The notes: generated by a model not told the origin, from the sequence alone. Counted from the first letter of the stretch, positions 44,651 to 53,399 are shown. The stretch is 64,000 bases of DNA from Borrelia anserina Es (GCF_001936255.1 NZ_CP013704.1:496001-560000); one strand, 5' to 3'. A program made the numbers and translations.

Positions 44651-47490
44651 AATATAAATATATTAATGAATATGTTAATAGTATGAATGTATTAAAGTTT
44701 ATCTCTTTAATTTTAGCCTTTCTTATTTTATCTTGTTTGCCTGTTAGTTTAGAGATTGATAAAAACTTAGTAAGTGGTCAACTTGAGAATGGGCTTAGAT
44801 ATTATATTTATGGCAATCAAGTTCCAAGTAAGGCTGTTTACATGGGAATTTTGTTTAATGTTGGATCTTTAAATGAAGAGGAAAATGAACGAGGTTTAGC
44901 GCATTATCTTGAGCATATGGCTTTTAAGGGTACAAAGGATTATCCTGGTGGTGAAAATATTTTGGAAGTTCTTAAAAAATTTGGAATGGAATTTGGAGCT
45001 GATATTAATGCTTATACTAGTTTTGATAAAACTTATTATCGTCTTGATTTGCCGGATGGTGGTAATGAGTCAGAGATTGATGAGGCTTTGAATTTATTAA
45101 AGAACTGGGCTTTCCAAATCGAATTTGATGAAGTAGCAATAGATAGAGAACGTAATATCATTCTTGAAGAGAAAAAGCTTCGAGAAAATTATTTAGGTCG
45201 ATTGAGAGAAAAAATGTTTAGGATTGTTTTGAAGAATAGTAAATATGAGGTCAGATCCCCTATTGGACTTGAAGAGAGAATTTTATCTTTTAAGTCAGCA
45301 GACTTTAAGAAATTTTATAAAAAATGGTATAGACCAGATCTTACTAGTGTCATTATTGTGGGAGATATTGATCCTTATAAAATTGAAAAGAAAGTCAAAG
45401 AACGATTTTCATCTTTTGCTAAACCAGTAGGTGATCCTGAAAAAATTAAAATAAATTTGAATACAGTCATTGATGAAGAATTTGTAAGTATAGAGGATTT
45501 TGAGACTCCATTTCCTAGTATGAGTTTTGTTGTTAAAAAAGAAATTGAGGAGAAATATAATTTTGCTACTATTAGTGAAGTTAAAAGATTGGTTGAGGAA
45601 ACTTTATTAGACGATCTTTTTATAAATAGATTTTATGAATTAAAAACCTCTGGGACAAATTATTTTATGTCATTTAATAAATCTAATTCACATTTTGCAT
45701 CAGATGATAATAATTATATTTTGCTTAATGAAATTTCCTTTAATATTAATCCGAAGCATTTTAAAGAAGCTGTTGAGGGGTTCTTCTATGAAATTGAGAG
45801 AATCAAGAGGTTTGGTTTTACAAAGGGCGAGGTTGATAAGATTAAGTCTAAGCTTATTAGTTATTATAGGCTTAGTAAGGATAATATCAATAAACGACAT
45901 TCATCTAGTATTGTGGACATTTTAGTAGATGTTGCTTCTGGGGGCTCTCAGATGTTTGATATGAATGAGTACTTTGATATTGCTATTGATCATCTAAATA
46001 AAATTAGCTTAAGAGCAATATCAGATTTGGCTAGGAGTGAGGCATCCTTAAATAATATGAGCATTATTTATTTTTATTCTAAGAAGTCTCATCCCAACTT
46101 GACTCTTGAAGAGGTAAAAGAATTACGTAACCTTGCTTTGGATAAAGAAATTAAGCCTTATAATGATATATTAATTCAGGGAGAATTCTTTGAAAAGTCT
46201 CTGGAAAGTAAAAATATTGTTGACGAGAAAGAATTATCTGATGGAATTTCATACTTTATGTTAGAGAATGGCGTTGAAGTTTACTTTAAAAATAATGAGC
46301 GTCAGAAAAATGTAGTCAATTTTAGAGCATCTTCTTGGGGTGGTTTGTTGAGTGAGAATGCTGAACTTGTGCCTGTTTTGTCTTTGGCACCAAGAGTAGT
46401 TTCTAATTCAGGGTATGGAGATTATTCTAAGCTTCAAGTTGATAAATATTTATCAGATAAGGTTGTAAGTTTGATCCCAACAGTTGGTGATCAAATGTCA
46501 AGTATTGGTGGTAGTGCTGATGTTAAGGACCTTGAAACTCTTTTTAAGCTTATATACTTTACATTTAATGAGCCAAAGATAGATGATGTTATTTTGCAAA
46601 GTATGATTGAGGATGTAAAAGCAGTAATTAAGAGTAGGCAAAATGATTCTAAGCATCTCTTTTATAGTGCTATTAATCGATTTTATAACAATGATGACTA
46701 TCGTTTGAGAGATATTGAATACTCTGATTTAAAAAATGTGTCGAAGGAGCTCCTTTTGGATTTCTATAAAAAGAGATTTACTTATGCAAACAACTTCAAG
46801 TTTATCTTTGTGGGAGATGTTAACTTAGAGACAATAAAAAGTCTTTCAGGTAAGTATTTGGGTAATTTAAGTTCTAAAAATTTGGATGAGTTTAGGGATT
46901 TGGATTATTCTTATAAGAGAAATATAGATAGGATAATTATAAGGAAGGGTGAGGATTCAAGTAGTACTGTGTGTATTTTGTATCCTTTTAAGTTCAATTA
47001 TACACCTGAGAATGTTTTGAATTATGAAGCTTTGGCATCGCTATTAACAGAAGGTCTTGTTAAAACCATTAGAAGGAAGCTTTCTAGTGTTTATTCAATA
47101 GGAGCAGCTTTTGATTGTTTACTTAGAAAACATTCTGATTCAGATGGTTTTATAAGTATATCTTTTATGGTTGAGCCTAAGGTGCTGGATAATGTTTTAA
47201 TGGCTGTTCATGAGTATATCTTAGAAAAACAGAAAATAGGTGTCGTGGACGAGGATTTTGATTATATTAAGAGAAATATTATTAAAAATAATAATATTGG
47301 TTCTGAAAGTAATGGATATTGGCTTTCAAAAATATTAAGTTCAGTTCTCTGGTATGATGCTTTTAAAGACACTTTTAGTGTTAAATTTATCGAAAATAGT
47401 TTAAAGAAAGATATCATAAATACCTTGTTTAAGGGCATTAATTTTGGTCAAAAGACAGAGATTGTGTTGATTCCAGAAAAGAGCAGTTGA
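44647..47490 (+). CDS. M16-family zinc peptidase, probably lipid-anchored
   Basis: The 947-residue product has a hydrophobic export signal ending FLILSC (about residues 24-29), a possible lipobox, then the pitrilysin core: ARG-like GLAHYLEHMAFKGT with the inverted zinc motif H86-x-x-E89-H90, and the third ligand in NIILEEKKL about 75 residues on. Two M16 repeats follow, the second inactive (from about 520), giving the full clam-shell length. ATG 44647 overlaps the previous gene by four bases; ATG 44683 is possible. It resembles PqqL-like peptidases, which digest peptides in the periplasm. A hairpin lies 35 bases after its stop. Confidence 0.92.
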   Translation: MKYKYINEYVNSMNVLKFISLILAFLILSCLPVSLEIDKNLVSGQLENGLRYYIYGNQVPSKAVYMGILFNVGSLNEEENERGLAHYLEHMAFKGTKDYPGGENILEVLKKFGMEFGADINAYTSFDKTYYRLDLPDGGNESEIDEALNLLKNWAFQIEFDEVAIDRERNIILEEKKLRENYLGRLREKMFRIVLKNSKYEVRSPIGLEERILSFKSADFKKFYKKWYRPDLTSVIIVGDIDPYKIEKKVKERFSSFAKPVGDPEKIKINLNTVIDEEFVSIEDFETPFPSMSFVVKKEIEEKYNFATISEVKRLVEETLLDDLFINRFYELKTSGTNYFMSFNKSNSHFASDDNNYILLNEISFNINPKHFKEAVEGFFYEIERIKRFGFTKGEVDKIKSKLISYYRLSKDNINKRHSSSIVDILVDVASGGSQMFDMNEYFDIAIDHLNKISLRAISDLARSEASLNNMSIIYFYSKKSHPNLTLEEVKELRNLALDKEIKPYNDILIQGEFFEKSLESKNIVDEKELSDGISYFMLENGVEVYFKNNERQKNVVNFRASSWGGLLSENAELVPVLSLAPRVVSNSGYGDYSKLQVDKYLSDKVVSLIPTVGDQMSSIGGSADVKDLETLFKLIYFTFNEPKIDDVILQSMIEDVKAVIKSRQNDSKHLFYSAINRFYNNDDYRLRDIEYSDLKNVSKELLLDFYKKRFTYANNFKFIFVGDVNLETIKSLSGKYLGNLSSKNLDEFRDLDYSYKRNIDRIIIRKGEDSSSTVCILYPFKFNYTPENVLNYEALASLLTEGLVKTIRRKLSSVYSIGAAFDCLLRKHSDSDGFISISFMVEPKVLDNVLMAVHEYILEKQKIGVVDEDFDYIKRNIIKNNNIGSESNGYWLSKILSSVLWYDAFKDTFSVKFIENSLKKDIINTLFKGINFGQKTEIVLIPEKSS

Positions 47491-47524
47491 TTTAAAATTT
47501 TGTTATTTCATTATTTTGCCTTTG

Positions 47525-47560
47525 AAGAGGATTAATAGTTTTGCAGCTATTAATCCTCTT
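47525..47560. terminator. Strong hairpin after the M16 peptidase gene
   Basis: AAGAGGATTAATAG (47525-47538) and its exact complement CTATTAATCCTCTT (47547-47560) form a 14-bp stem with an 8-base loop. No long T run follows on +, so it may work as a weak terminator or as a 3' stabiliser of the mRNA. It is the only strong fold between the peptidase stop and 48049. Confidence 0.65.
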
Positions 47561-48049
47561 GATTTCCATATTAATTCTTCTAATTTTATAGTCCATTTTG
47601 TGTATCTTTTTATTTCAATTGTAGAGAACTATTGTTAGTTAAATGGTTTGTAATATTCTCTTATGGAATTTGGGATGTGTGGGTTTAGAATTCGTTCTTT
47701 ACTAAGTATTTAAACTTAACATCATAATCTTGTCGTCTAAAAGTTTAATCTAGAATTTTTTATCTTTTGATAAGATATTTTATTCTAGGAATTAGAGATT
47801 ACTTTATTAAAGTTATACATGTGTAAGATTTCATGCAATAAAAATGATCATTTGGGTTATTTTTTACGTAGTTTTATCTTTTGAATAAGTTGTAAACAAG
47901 ATGTTTCTTAATTTTAGATTGGAATTGATTGGTTTGTTTATATCATTATAATAATTCCTGCCAATATACTCAATGTAGCTTATTTAAATCATATTGTTGT
48001 TTGTTTTATTCCATCATTCTTATTTTTTAGTAGTGTGTACTTTTTTAAA
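47561..48049. other. AT-rich spacer without recognisable genes
   Basis: About 490 bases between the peptidase hairpin and the small broken gene. All frames are interrupted often, and no tRNA fold, promoter pair or repeat stands out. It may hold decayed sequence, but I cannot support any call. Confidence 0.5.
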
Positions 48050-48341
48050 TTAGATACTATTATTTTTTGAGATTCTTTTTATAAACATCTTTGTGTGAAG
48101 ACTAAATTTAATAAAATATTCATTTTGACTAATTAATATTTTAAATTTTTGGAGATTTGAAATTACTGTTTTAATATCCATATTTTTTATTTCAACAACA
48201 TTATTTGGTCTGATAAGTTTGATATTATTCATTTGAATCTCTATTGTTAGTTTTTTGTTTTTATTATCATGTATTGTGTGGAAATTTATTAGTATCGTTA
48301 AAATAATTACTAAGATGGCGATAGCTTTTGTTATTTTACAT
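48050..48341 (-). pseudogene. Small membrane-anchored protein gene with a one-base shift after the start codon
   Basis: On the minus strand ATG at 48341-48339 is followed by one extra T (48338) and then by an open frame of 95 codons to the stop at 48050. Without that T it would read M-KITKAIAILVIILTILINF, a basic start plus a membrane helix, then LTIEIQMNNIKLIRPNNVVE and a helical tail. With it, the ATG meets TAA at once. No other ATG, GTG or TTG precedes the helix in the open frame; a shortened 60-residue product from ATG 48232 would lack the membrane helix. A real lesion or a sequence error are both possible. Confidence 0.6.
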
Positions 48342-48373
48342 AGAATAAATATATGATAATGCCAATAAGAGAA

Positions 48374-48408
48374 CCCCTAGAGTTTTCTCTATGTACATCC
48401 TCTAGGGG
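48374..48408. repeat. 9-bp inverted repeat joining the tRNA-Glu 3' end and its downstream sequence
   Basis: CCCCTAGAG (48374-48382) is the exact complement of CTCTAGGGG (48400-48408). The second copy is part of the T-stem and acceptor strand of tRNA-Glu. On the transcript, the sequence after the tRNA could pair with the tRNA's own 3' side, and the downstream arm ends in TTCTCTT. Confidence 0.8.
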
Positions 48409-48467
48409 GCTCGAACCCCTGCTGCCAGGATGAAAACCTGGAGTCCTAACCACTAGACTAAGAGGAC
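48396..48467 (-). tRNA. tRNA-Glu (anticodon TTC)
   Basis: The complement folds as a 72-base cloverleaf. The anticodon stem CCAGG/CCTGG encloses TTTTCAT, with TTC in the anticodon position; the T arm is AGGGG-TTCGAGC-CCCCT. The acceptor pairs GTCCTCT with AGAGGAT, ending in a G-T pair, and CCA is not encoded. It is the last of three tRNA genes on this strand. Confidence 0.93.
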
Positions 48468-48474
48468 AGAAAAT

Positions 48475-48548
48475 TGAGCTCAGTAGGACTCGAACCTACG
48501 GCCACCGCCTTAAAAGGGCGATGCTCTAACCAACTGAGCTATGAGCCC
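48475..48548 (-). tRNA. tRNA-Lys (anticodon TTT)
   Basis: The complement folds as a 74-base cloverleaf: acceptor GGGCTCA/TGAGCTC, D arm GCTCAGTTGGTTAGAGC, anticodon loop CTTTTAA with TTT in position, and T arm with TTCGAGT. CCA is not encoded. A near-consensus promoter lies 30 bases upstream and the tRNA-Glu gene follows seven bases downstream, so the two are probably one transcript. Confidence 0.95.
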
Positions 48549-48577
48549 ATGGATAACACTCAAACTTGACAGCCTTA

Positions 48578-48606
48578 ATTATACCATTTATTTCAAGTTG
48601 TGTCAA
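48578..48606 (-). promoter_or_regulatory. Consensus promoter for tRNA-Lys(TTT) and tRNA-Glu
   Basis: On the minus strand a perfect TTGACA (48601-48606) and a perfect TATAAT (48578-48583) are exactly 17 bases apart, with the tRNA starting 30 bases after the -10. This is the best sigma-70 promoter in the window. Its -35 box sits in the loop of a 13-bp inverted repeat. Confidence 0.85.
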
Positions 48607-48621
48607 TTACTTGAAATAAAT
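48586..48621. repeat. 13-bp perfect inverted repeat across the tRNA-Lys promoter
   Basis: ATTTATTTCAAGT (48586-48598) and ACTTGAAATAAAT (48609-48621) are exact complements around a 10-base loop that contains most of the -35 hexamer. One arm fills the promoter spacer. It could be an operator, or the end of the upstream tRNA transcript, although it is AT-rich and has no T run. Confidence 0.85.
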
Positions 48622-48648
48622 AAAGCTTTCACTTGACTTATTATATAG

Positions 48649-48722
48649 TGAGCTGCACAGGACTCGAACCTGTGACCTACGGGTTAAGAATCCGACGCTC
48701 TAACCAACTGAGCTAGCAGCCC
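48649..48722 (-). tRNA. tRNA-Lys (anticodon CTT)
   Basis: The complement folds as a 74-base cloverleaf: acceptor GGGCTGC/GCAGCTC, D arm GCTCAGTTGGTTAGAGC, loop TTCTTAA with CTT in the anticodon position, and T arm ACAGG-TTCGAGT-CCTGT. The anticodon stem TCGGA/CCCGT has only three good pairs; U27-U43 and A31-C39 do not pair. CCA is not encoded. It has its own promoter. Confidence 0.9.
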
Positions 48723-48747
48723 TCTGTTTATTAATAAACTAATAAAT

Positions 48748-48776
48748 AGGATAAATGCTTATAGGTGTAATGTCAA
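48748..48776 (-). promoter_or_regulatory. Promoter for tRNA-Lys(CTT)
   Basis: TTGACA (48771-48776) and TATCCT (48748-48753) on the minus strand are 17 bases apart, 25 bases before the tRNA. The -35 box overlaps the TGA stop of the TPR gene upstream. Confidence 0.7.
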
Positions 48777-49408
48777 GGATTGTTATTATTTTTTTCTATC
48801 TTTTCTAATAGATTTTTTGCTTCTAAGTGATTGGGATTTAAAGTTAGCAATTGTGTTAGAGTTTCTTTTGCTAAGCTTTTATTTTTTGCATTGATTCTTG
48901 CTTTTGCTAGCTTTAATAGTATGCTTTGGTTGTTTGGCAGAAATCTTAAAGCATTTTCATATGCAAAATCAGCTTCGTTGTATCTTTCAAGTTTATAAAA
49001 GGAGTCTGCAGTTAAGATGTATACTTTAGCTATTCGAGGTCCATTAGGCTCAAGACTAATATATTTTTGAAAATATTTAAGGGCGTTTTTGTATTGTCCT
49101 TGAAAAAAGTATGCTTCTCCTAGTGCTTGTATTATTCTTGCGTCATGCTTTTTTATTTCAAGGCCCTTAATAGATTCTATTTCAGCTCTTTTGTATTCTC
49201 CTGTTGCTATTAAACTCCATATGAGTATTACTCTTGCATCTAAATTATTTGGATTGTATTTTATTTCGTTTTGGGTATTTATAATGGCTTCTTGAAATTT
49301 ACCTTGTCTATAGAGTAAAAGTGAATCTTCTTTTTCTTGTGCTTTTAGTAGGCTTAAGCATAAGAGTAGCATAATAATTATTTTTAAGCCAAAATTTTTG
49401 TTTATCAT
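48773..49408 (-). CDS. Exported TPR protein
   Basis: The 211-residue product has a signal peptide (about 1-23, LKIIIMLLLCLSLLKA, likely cut before Gln) and then at least four tetratricopeptide repeats, for example LLLYRQGKFQEAIINTQNEI (about 30-49), ALGEAYFFQGQYKNALKYF (about 95-113) and ADSFYKLERYNEADFAYENA (about 132-151), each ending near an N-P pair. It would be a periplasmic scaffold. It overlaps the bactofilin gene start as ATGA, so the two are co-translated and may work together. Confidence 0.88.
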   Translation of the reverse strand: MINKNFGLKIIIMLLLCLSLLKAQEKEDSLLLYRQGKFQEAIINTQNEIKYNPNNLDARVILIWSLIATGEYKRAEIESIKGLEIKKHDARIIQALGEAYFFQGQYKNALKYFQKYISLEPNGPRIAKVYILTADSFYKLERYNEADFAYENALRFLPNNQSILLKLAKARINAKNKSLAKETLTQLLTLNPNHLEAKNLLEKIEKNNNNP

Positions 49409-49794
49409 TTTTCCTCCATTTCACAATTTCCATTAAATAGTGCTCCTGGATCTATGAAAAGTTCTTTTGTTTTGATATTGCCAATTAACTTTCCAGTTTT
49501 ATAAATTTTTATTGTCTCTAAAGCCTCTACGTTACCTTTCATTGTTCCATGATTTAGGAAGTTATTGCACTTGATTTCTGCTTCTACATTAGCTTTTTCT
49601 CTTAGGTATATTGAGCTTGTGGAGTTTATAAGTCCTTTAAATATTCCTTCGATGATTATTGGCTTATTGCTTTCTACATATCCTTCGAATTCAAAATTGC
49701 TCTTTATAACATTTTGAATATTGCTTTCTTCAAATTCTAGGGTATCTATGCTCAATTTAACTCCTAAAAATGAATGCTTAATTAAAGCATTCAT
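49405..49794 (-). CDS. Bactofilin-family cytoskeletal protein
   Basis: The 129-residue product has the bactofilin beta-helix pattern: SNFEFEGYVESNKPIIIEGI (about residues 31-50) leading into short repeats with Gly at turns (GLINSTSSIYLREKANVEAE, GNVEALETIKIYKTGKLIGN) and the typical IDPGALFNGNCEM end. Bactofilins polymerise without nucleotide and guide cell-wall synthesis and cell shape; in spirochetes they are linked to helical shape. The N terminus is longer than usual and has no strong ribosome site. A TPR gene follows with a four-base overlap. Confidence 0.85.
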   Translation of the reverse strand: MNALIKHSFLGVKLSIDTLEFEESNIQNVIKSNFEFEGYVESNKPIIIEGIFKGLINSTSSIYLREKANVEAEIKCNNFLNHGTMKGNVEALETIKIYKTGKLIGNIKTKELFIDPGALFNGNCEMEEK

Positions 49795-49833
49795 TTTTAC
49801 TTTAACGTTAATTTTAAGTTTGTCTTTTGGCTC

Positions 49834-50529
49834 TTAATCTTTTCTTTGGCCTAAAAATCTTAGTAGGTATAGAAATAAATTTATGAAATCCAGGTAAAGT
49901 TTTAAAGAAGCCACAATTGCCATTCTACTTTTAATTTCAGTACCATCTTCTAGCATTCTATTCATTTTAGAGATATTCTGAACATCATAAGCCGTTAATC
50001 CTGTAAATAATATAACACCTAGAATTGAGATTAAAAAATCTAGTCCTGAACTTCTAAAAAATATATTAAAAATAGATGCAATAATAATACCCCATAAGCC
50101 CATGATGAAATAACTTCCCATTTTTGTAAGGTCTGTGCTTGTTGTATATCCGTAAAAGGACATTGCAAGGAAAGTTAAAGAAGTAATGCCAAATGTATAA
50201 ACTATTGAGCCTTGAGTGTATATCATAAATACAGAAGATAGTGTCACTCCTGTTAAAGCTGAGTATCCTAAGAAAAGTGCTGTTGCTGTACTACTTGATA
50301 TTCTTTCAATTGCTCCACTTATTGCATAAACTAGTCCAAATTGTACAATTAGTATTGCTATATATGACATTGGATTTGTAAATATTATGGCTCGCATTGT
50401 TGCGTTTTCAGATGTTGTGTATGCGAATATTGCGGATATTAAGAGACCAATTGCCATTAGCCCAAAAACTTGAGCTAGAAATTTGTTTTTTATCTTTATT
50501 TCTTGTTTGTCTTGCGTTAATTCAAACAT
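49834..50529 (-). CDS. Bax-inhibitor-1/YbhL-like membrane protein
   Basis: ATG 50529 is chosen because GGAGGG (50533-50538) lies just upstream; longer in-frame starts would run into fusA. The 231-residue product begins MFELTQDKQEIKIKNKF and has seven hydrophobic spans, among them FGLMAIGLLISAIFAYTT and MGLWGIIIASIFNIFF, and the family block GLTAYDVQNISKM near residues 180-192 with the conserved Asp of the pH-sensing pair. Bacterial members (YetJ type) leak calcium. Lies ten bases after fusA. Confidence 0.93.
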   Translation of the reverse strand: MFELTQDKQEIKIKNKFLAQVFGLMAIGLLISAIFAYTTSENATMRAIIFTNPMSYIAILIVQFGLVYAISGAIERISSSTATALFLGYSALTGVTLSSVFMIYTQGSIVYTFGITSLTFLAMSFYGYTTSTDLTKMGSYFIMGLWGIIIASIFNIFFRSSGLDFLISILGVILFTGLTAYDVQNISKMNRMLEDGTEIKSRMAIVASLKLYLDFINLFLYLLRFLGQRKD

Positions 50530-50539
50530 AATTCCCTCC

Positions 50540-52618
50540 TTATTTTTTTTGTTCATTAAATTTTTTACATAGTTCATTAAATATTGTACTTGGAACTTTC
50601 CCATATCTTAAGAATTCCATTGAAAATTCGGCTTTCCCTTGTGTGGACGATCTTAAAATAGTTGAAAATCCAAACATCTCGCTTAAGGGTACCTCGGCTT
50701 CGACTTTTGAGAAATTGCCCTCTTCAACAGAGCCTACAATTATTCCTCTTCTTTGGTTTAAAAGACCAAACATATTGCCTTGGAACTCGGTTGGTCCTTC
50801 AAGAGTTACTCTCATTATTGGTTCAAGTATTGTGGGTTTTGCCTTATTATAAGCTTCTCTGAATGCTCCAATGGCTGCAAGTTGGAATGCAATGTCTGAT
50901 GAGTCAACAACATGATATTGGCCATCATTAATTGTGATTTTAATCCCTACTATTGGAAAACCAATCAAAGTTCCCTTTTCCATAGCTTTTTGGAATCCTT
51001 TGTCACATGATGGAATATATTCTGTTGGAATTACTCCACCCTTTATAAGATTTACAAATTCATAAGTTTGTCTTTCTGTATCGAGTGGTTCCATAAATCC
51101 AGCAACCCTTCCGAATTGGCCTGCACCTCCTGATTGCTTTTTATGAGTATAATTAAATTCTGCTTTGTCTGTAATGGTTTCTCTGTATGCTACTTGGGAC
51201 ATTCCTGTTTCCACTTCTGCTTTAAATTCTCTTTTCATTCTTTCAATGTAGACTTCTAAGTGTAGTTCACCCATTCCTTGTATGATTGTTTCTTTTGATT
51301 CGGGATCTATATAAGTTTTGAATGTAGGATCTTCTTTGGTGAACCTTCCAAGAGCTTTTGCCATGTTATCGGCTGATTTTTTATCCTTGGGTTTTATTGA
51401 TAAAGATATTACTGGCTCTGGGATGTACATTGACGTCATTGAATAGTTAATTGAAGGGTCACAGAATGTATCTCCTGATGCACATTCTATTCCAAATAAT
51501 GCAACAATATCGCCACTATTCCCGAATTCTATGTCTTCAGTATTATTGGCATGCATTCTAATGAGTCTGCCGACTTTAAATTTTTTAGAGGTCCTTGAAT
51601 TTATGAGCTCTTGTCCCTTTTTTAAAATCCCTTGATATATTCTGACATAAGTTAATTGTCCGTATTGTCCATCTTCCAGTTTAAAGGCTAGTGCCACAGT
51701 TGGTAATGTATCATCAGTTTTAAGTTCGATTTCTTTTTCGTTTTTGTTTAAATCAAGTGCCACATTTTTAATATCATGAGGAGCGGGTAAAAATCTATTT
51801 ACAGCATCAAGTAAAAGCTGAACACCTTTATTTTTATAAGCAGAACCCATAAATACTGGACAAAGTTTTAAAGCTAAAGTACCAGTTCTAATAGCATCAT
51901 ATATTGTCTCTATAGCTATATCTTGTCCCTCCATATGGAGTTCCATAAGTTCGTCGTTAAAGTCAGACAATGCATCTAGCATTATTTTACGCTTTTCTTC
52001 AGTCTCATTTAATAGTTCATCAGGAATTTCTTTCTCTATAATTTCTGTTCCATCTTTACCTTCAAAATAATAGGCTTTCATTAAAACAAGATCGACAACT
52101 CCCATATGTTTATCTTCGAGTCCGATTGGAATTTGCATTAGAACCGCATTTAAGTCAAGCTTATCTTTAAGTTGATCTTTTACATTATTAGGATTTGCTC
52201 CAGTCTTATCACATTTATTTATGAATGCAAGGCGCGGTACATTGTATCTTTTCAGTTGTCTATCAACTGTAATTGATTGAGATTGAACTCCTGCAACAGA
52301 ATCAAGAACAAGTATTGCTCCATCTAGAACTCTAAGTGAACGTTCAACTTCAATTGTAAAGTCGACGTGACCTGGAGTATCAATAATGTTGATTGGATGA
52401 TTTTTCCATTCCACATGAGTTGCAGCCGACGCTATTGTAATGCCCCGTTCTCTTTCAAGTTCCATTGAATCCATTGTTGCTCCAACTCCATCTTTTCCCT
52501 TGACTTCATGGATTGCGTGAATTTTGTTGCAATAAAAAAGAATACGTTCTGTGAGTGTGGTTTTGCCTGAATCAATGTGAGCACTGATACCTATATTTCG
52601 CAATTTTTTATAGTCCAT
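50540..52618 (-). CDS. fusA: Elongation factor G, spirochete/organelle type (EF-G1)
   Basis: The 692-residue product has the five EF-G domains: G domain with [17 protein letters not shown] (residues 13-29), [22 protein letters not shown] near 82 and NKCDKTGA near 136; domain II, then the domain IV core around 480-600. It reads AHIDSGKTT where most bacterial EF-G have AHIDAGKTT, a mark of the spdEFG group shared with mitochondria. In B. burgdorferi the two such factors split translocation and ribosome recycling; by gene order this is the translocase (EF-G1). AGGAGG precedes the ATG by about eight bases. Confidence 0.95.
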   Translation of the reverse strand: MDYKKLRNIGISAHIDSGKTTLTERILFYCNKIHAIHEVKGKDGVGATMDSMELERERGITIASAATHVEWKNHPINIIDTPGHVDFTIEVERSLRVLDGAILVLDSVAGVQSQSITVDRQLKRYNVPRLAFINKCDKTGANPNNVKDQLKDKLDLNAVLMQIPIGLEDKHMGVVDLVLMKAYYFEGKDGTEIIEKEIPDELLNETEEKRKIMLDALSDFNDELMELHMEGQDIAIETIYDAIRTGTLALKLCPVFMGSAYKNKGVQLLLDAVNRFLPAPHDIKNVALDLNKNEKEIELKTDDTLPTVALAFKLEDGQYGQLTYVRIYQGILKKGQELINSRTSKKFKVGRLIRMHANNTEDIEFGNSGDIVALFGIECASGDTFCDPSINYSMTSMYIPEPVISLSIKPKDKKSADNMAKALGRFTKEDPTFKTYIDPESKETIIQGMGELHLEVYIERMKREFKAEVETGMSQVAYRETITDKAEFNYTHKKQSGGAGQFGRVAGFMEPLDTERQTYEFVNLIKGGVIPTEYIPSCDKGFQKAMEKGTLIGFPIVGIKITINDGQYHVVDSSDIAFQLAAIGAFREAYNKAKPTILEPIMRVTLEGPTEFQGNMFGLLNQRRGIIVGSVEEGNFSKVEAEVPLSEMFGFSTILRSSTQGKAEFSMEFLRYGKVPSTIFNELCKKFNEQKK

Positions 52619-52642
52619 GGAATATTTTTCCTCCTGAGTATG

Positions 52643-52670
52643 TGTATAGTTCGAACACGAATTACTTCAA
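52643..52670 (-). promoter_or_regulatory. Promoter for fusA
   Basis: On the minus strand TTGAAG (52665-52670) and TATACA (52643-52648) are 16 bases apart, 25 bases before the fusA start. The spacer ends in the palindrome GTTCGAAC (52649-52656). Confidence 0.4.
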
Positions 52671-52950
52671 ATTCTACATGATTTTTAAAAAAAAGTCTAT
52701 TTTAAACTATTCCAGTTGATTTTGACTTAAGAGAATTGTGGTGTCTAAAAGGTAAGTAATTTTTTCTAATTGCCTTTTTTTAGCAGGAGAATTTACGGTT
52801 TATTTGAAGTATAAAGTGTGTTTATTTAGTAATTATGAAGAAACGTTTGATATAGAAGTTATTGTTTTCTTAAATTTTAGTTTTTTGTTTATGTGATACA
52901 AATATGTTCGTTTTCTGTTTGATCTCGTGAAAGACTTTAAGTTATTTAAC
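52671..52950. other. AT-rich divergent spacer, no supported gene
   Basis: Between fusA and the KTSC gene. A forward frame from 52756 reads about 48 codons (for instance AGEFTVYLKYKVCLFSNYEE) before a stop and then continues briefly, but it has no start codon or ribosome site. It may be a remnant or chance. Nothing else is seen. Confidence 0.4.
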
Positions 52951-52958
52951 ATACTTGC

Positions 52959-52986
52959 TTGACTTAGATTGTGTTAAACATATACA
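52959..52986 (+). promoter_or_regulatory. Promoter upstream of the KTSC gene
   Basis: TTGACT (52959-52964) and TATACA (52981-52986) are 16 bases apart on +. The resulting leader would be about 125 bases. A second -10-like TATACT lies at 53083-53088, closer to the start codon, but lacks a good -35. Confidence 0.45.
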
Positions 52987-53116
52987 TTTAATTATAAGGA
53001 ATATATCATTTAGTAAATTTTGATTTTATTGATTAAGAATGTTTATCATTTAATGAATTTATTCTTTCTTTACTTTATATTTTATACTCCTAAAATAACT
53101 ATTGGAGGGTATAAGT

Positions 53117-53344
53117 TTGAATACTTTAATAATATCTCATGAATTGAGCAAAATATGTCAGATTGATTACGATTCTGCTTTGTTTGAGCTTTCTGTATTT
53201 TTTAAAGATGGGAGAGCTTACAAATATTTTAAGATTGAACCGAGGCATTTTAATATAATATCTAAGCTTGTGCAAGATAAAAAGTCAGTTGGCAGATATT
53301 TAACAGAGCACATATTTAACAGATATGATCAGGAGAAGCTTTAA
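53117..53344 (+). CDS. Small KTSC-domain protein
   Basis: GGAGG (53104-53108) sets the start at TTG 53117, eight bases on, rather than TTG 53102. The 75-residue product fits the KTSC domain: DYDSALFELSVFFKDGRAYK (about residues 17-36), YFKIEPRHFNII and then the Lys-Ser end motif KKSVGRYLTEHI (about 57-68). KTSC proteins are small, of unknown biochemical function, and often linked to RNA or stress genes. It is a single-gene unit with a hairpin behind it. Confidence 0.8.
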   Translation: MNTLIISHELSKICQIDYDSALFELSVFFKDGRAYKYFKIEPRHFNIISKLVQDKKSVGRYLTEHIFNRYDQEKL

Positions 53345-53368
53345 TTGTGTTATTGAGTTAGTCATTCA

Positions 53369-53399
53369 AGAAAGATTCTTAATATATAGGAATCTTTCT
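53369..53399 (+). terminator. Terminator hairpin after the KTSC gene
   Basis: AGAAAGATTC (53369-53378) and GAATCTTTCT (53390-53399) form a 10-bp stem with an 11-base loop, followed by a T-rich stretch (CTATTTGTTTGCTTT). It lies 24 bases after the stop codon. Confidence 0.65.

Noticed and set aside
52756-52940. Open stretch reading SNCLFLAGEFTVYLKYKVCL and onward
   Set aside because: No start codon or ribosome site and only about 48 codons before the first stop; chance cannot be excluded.
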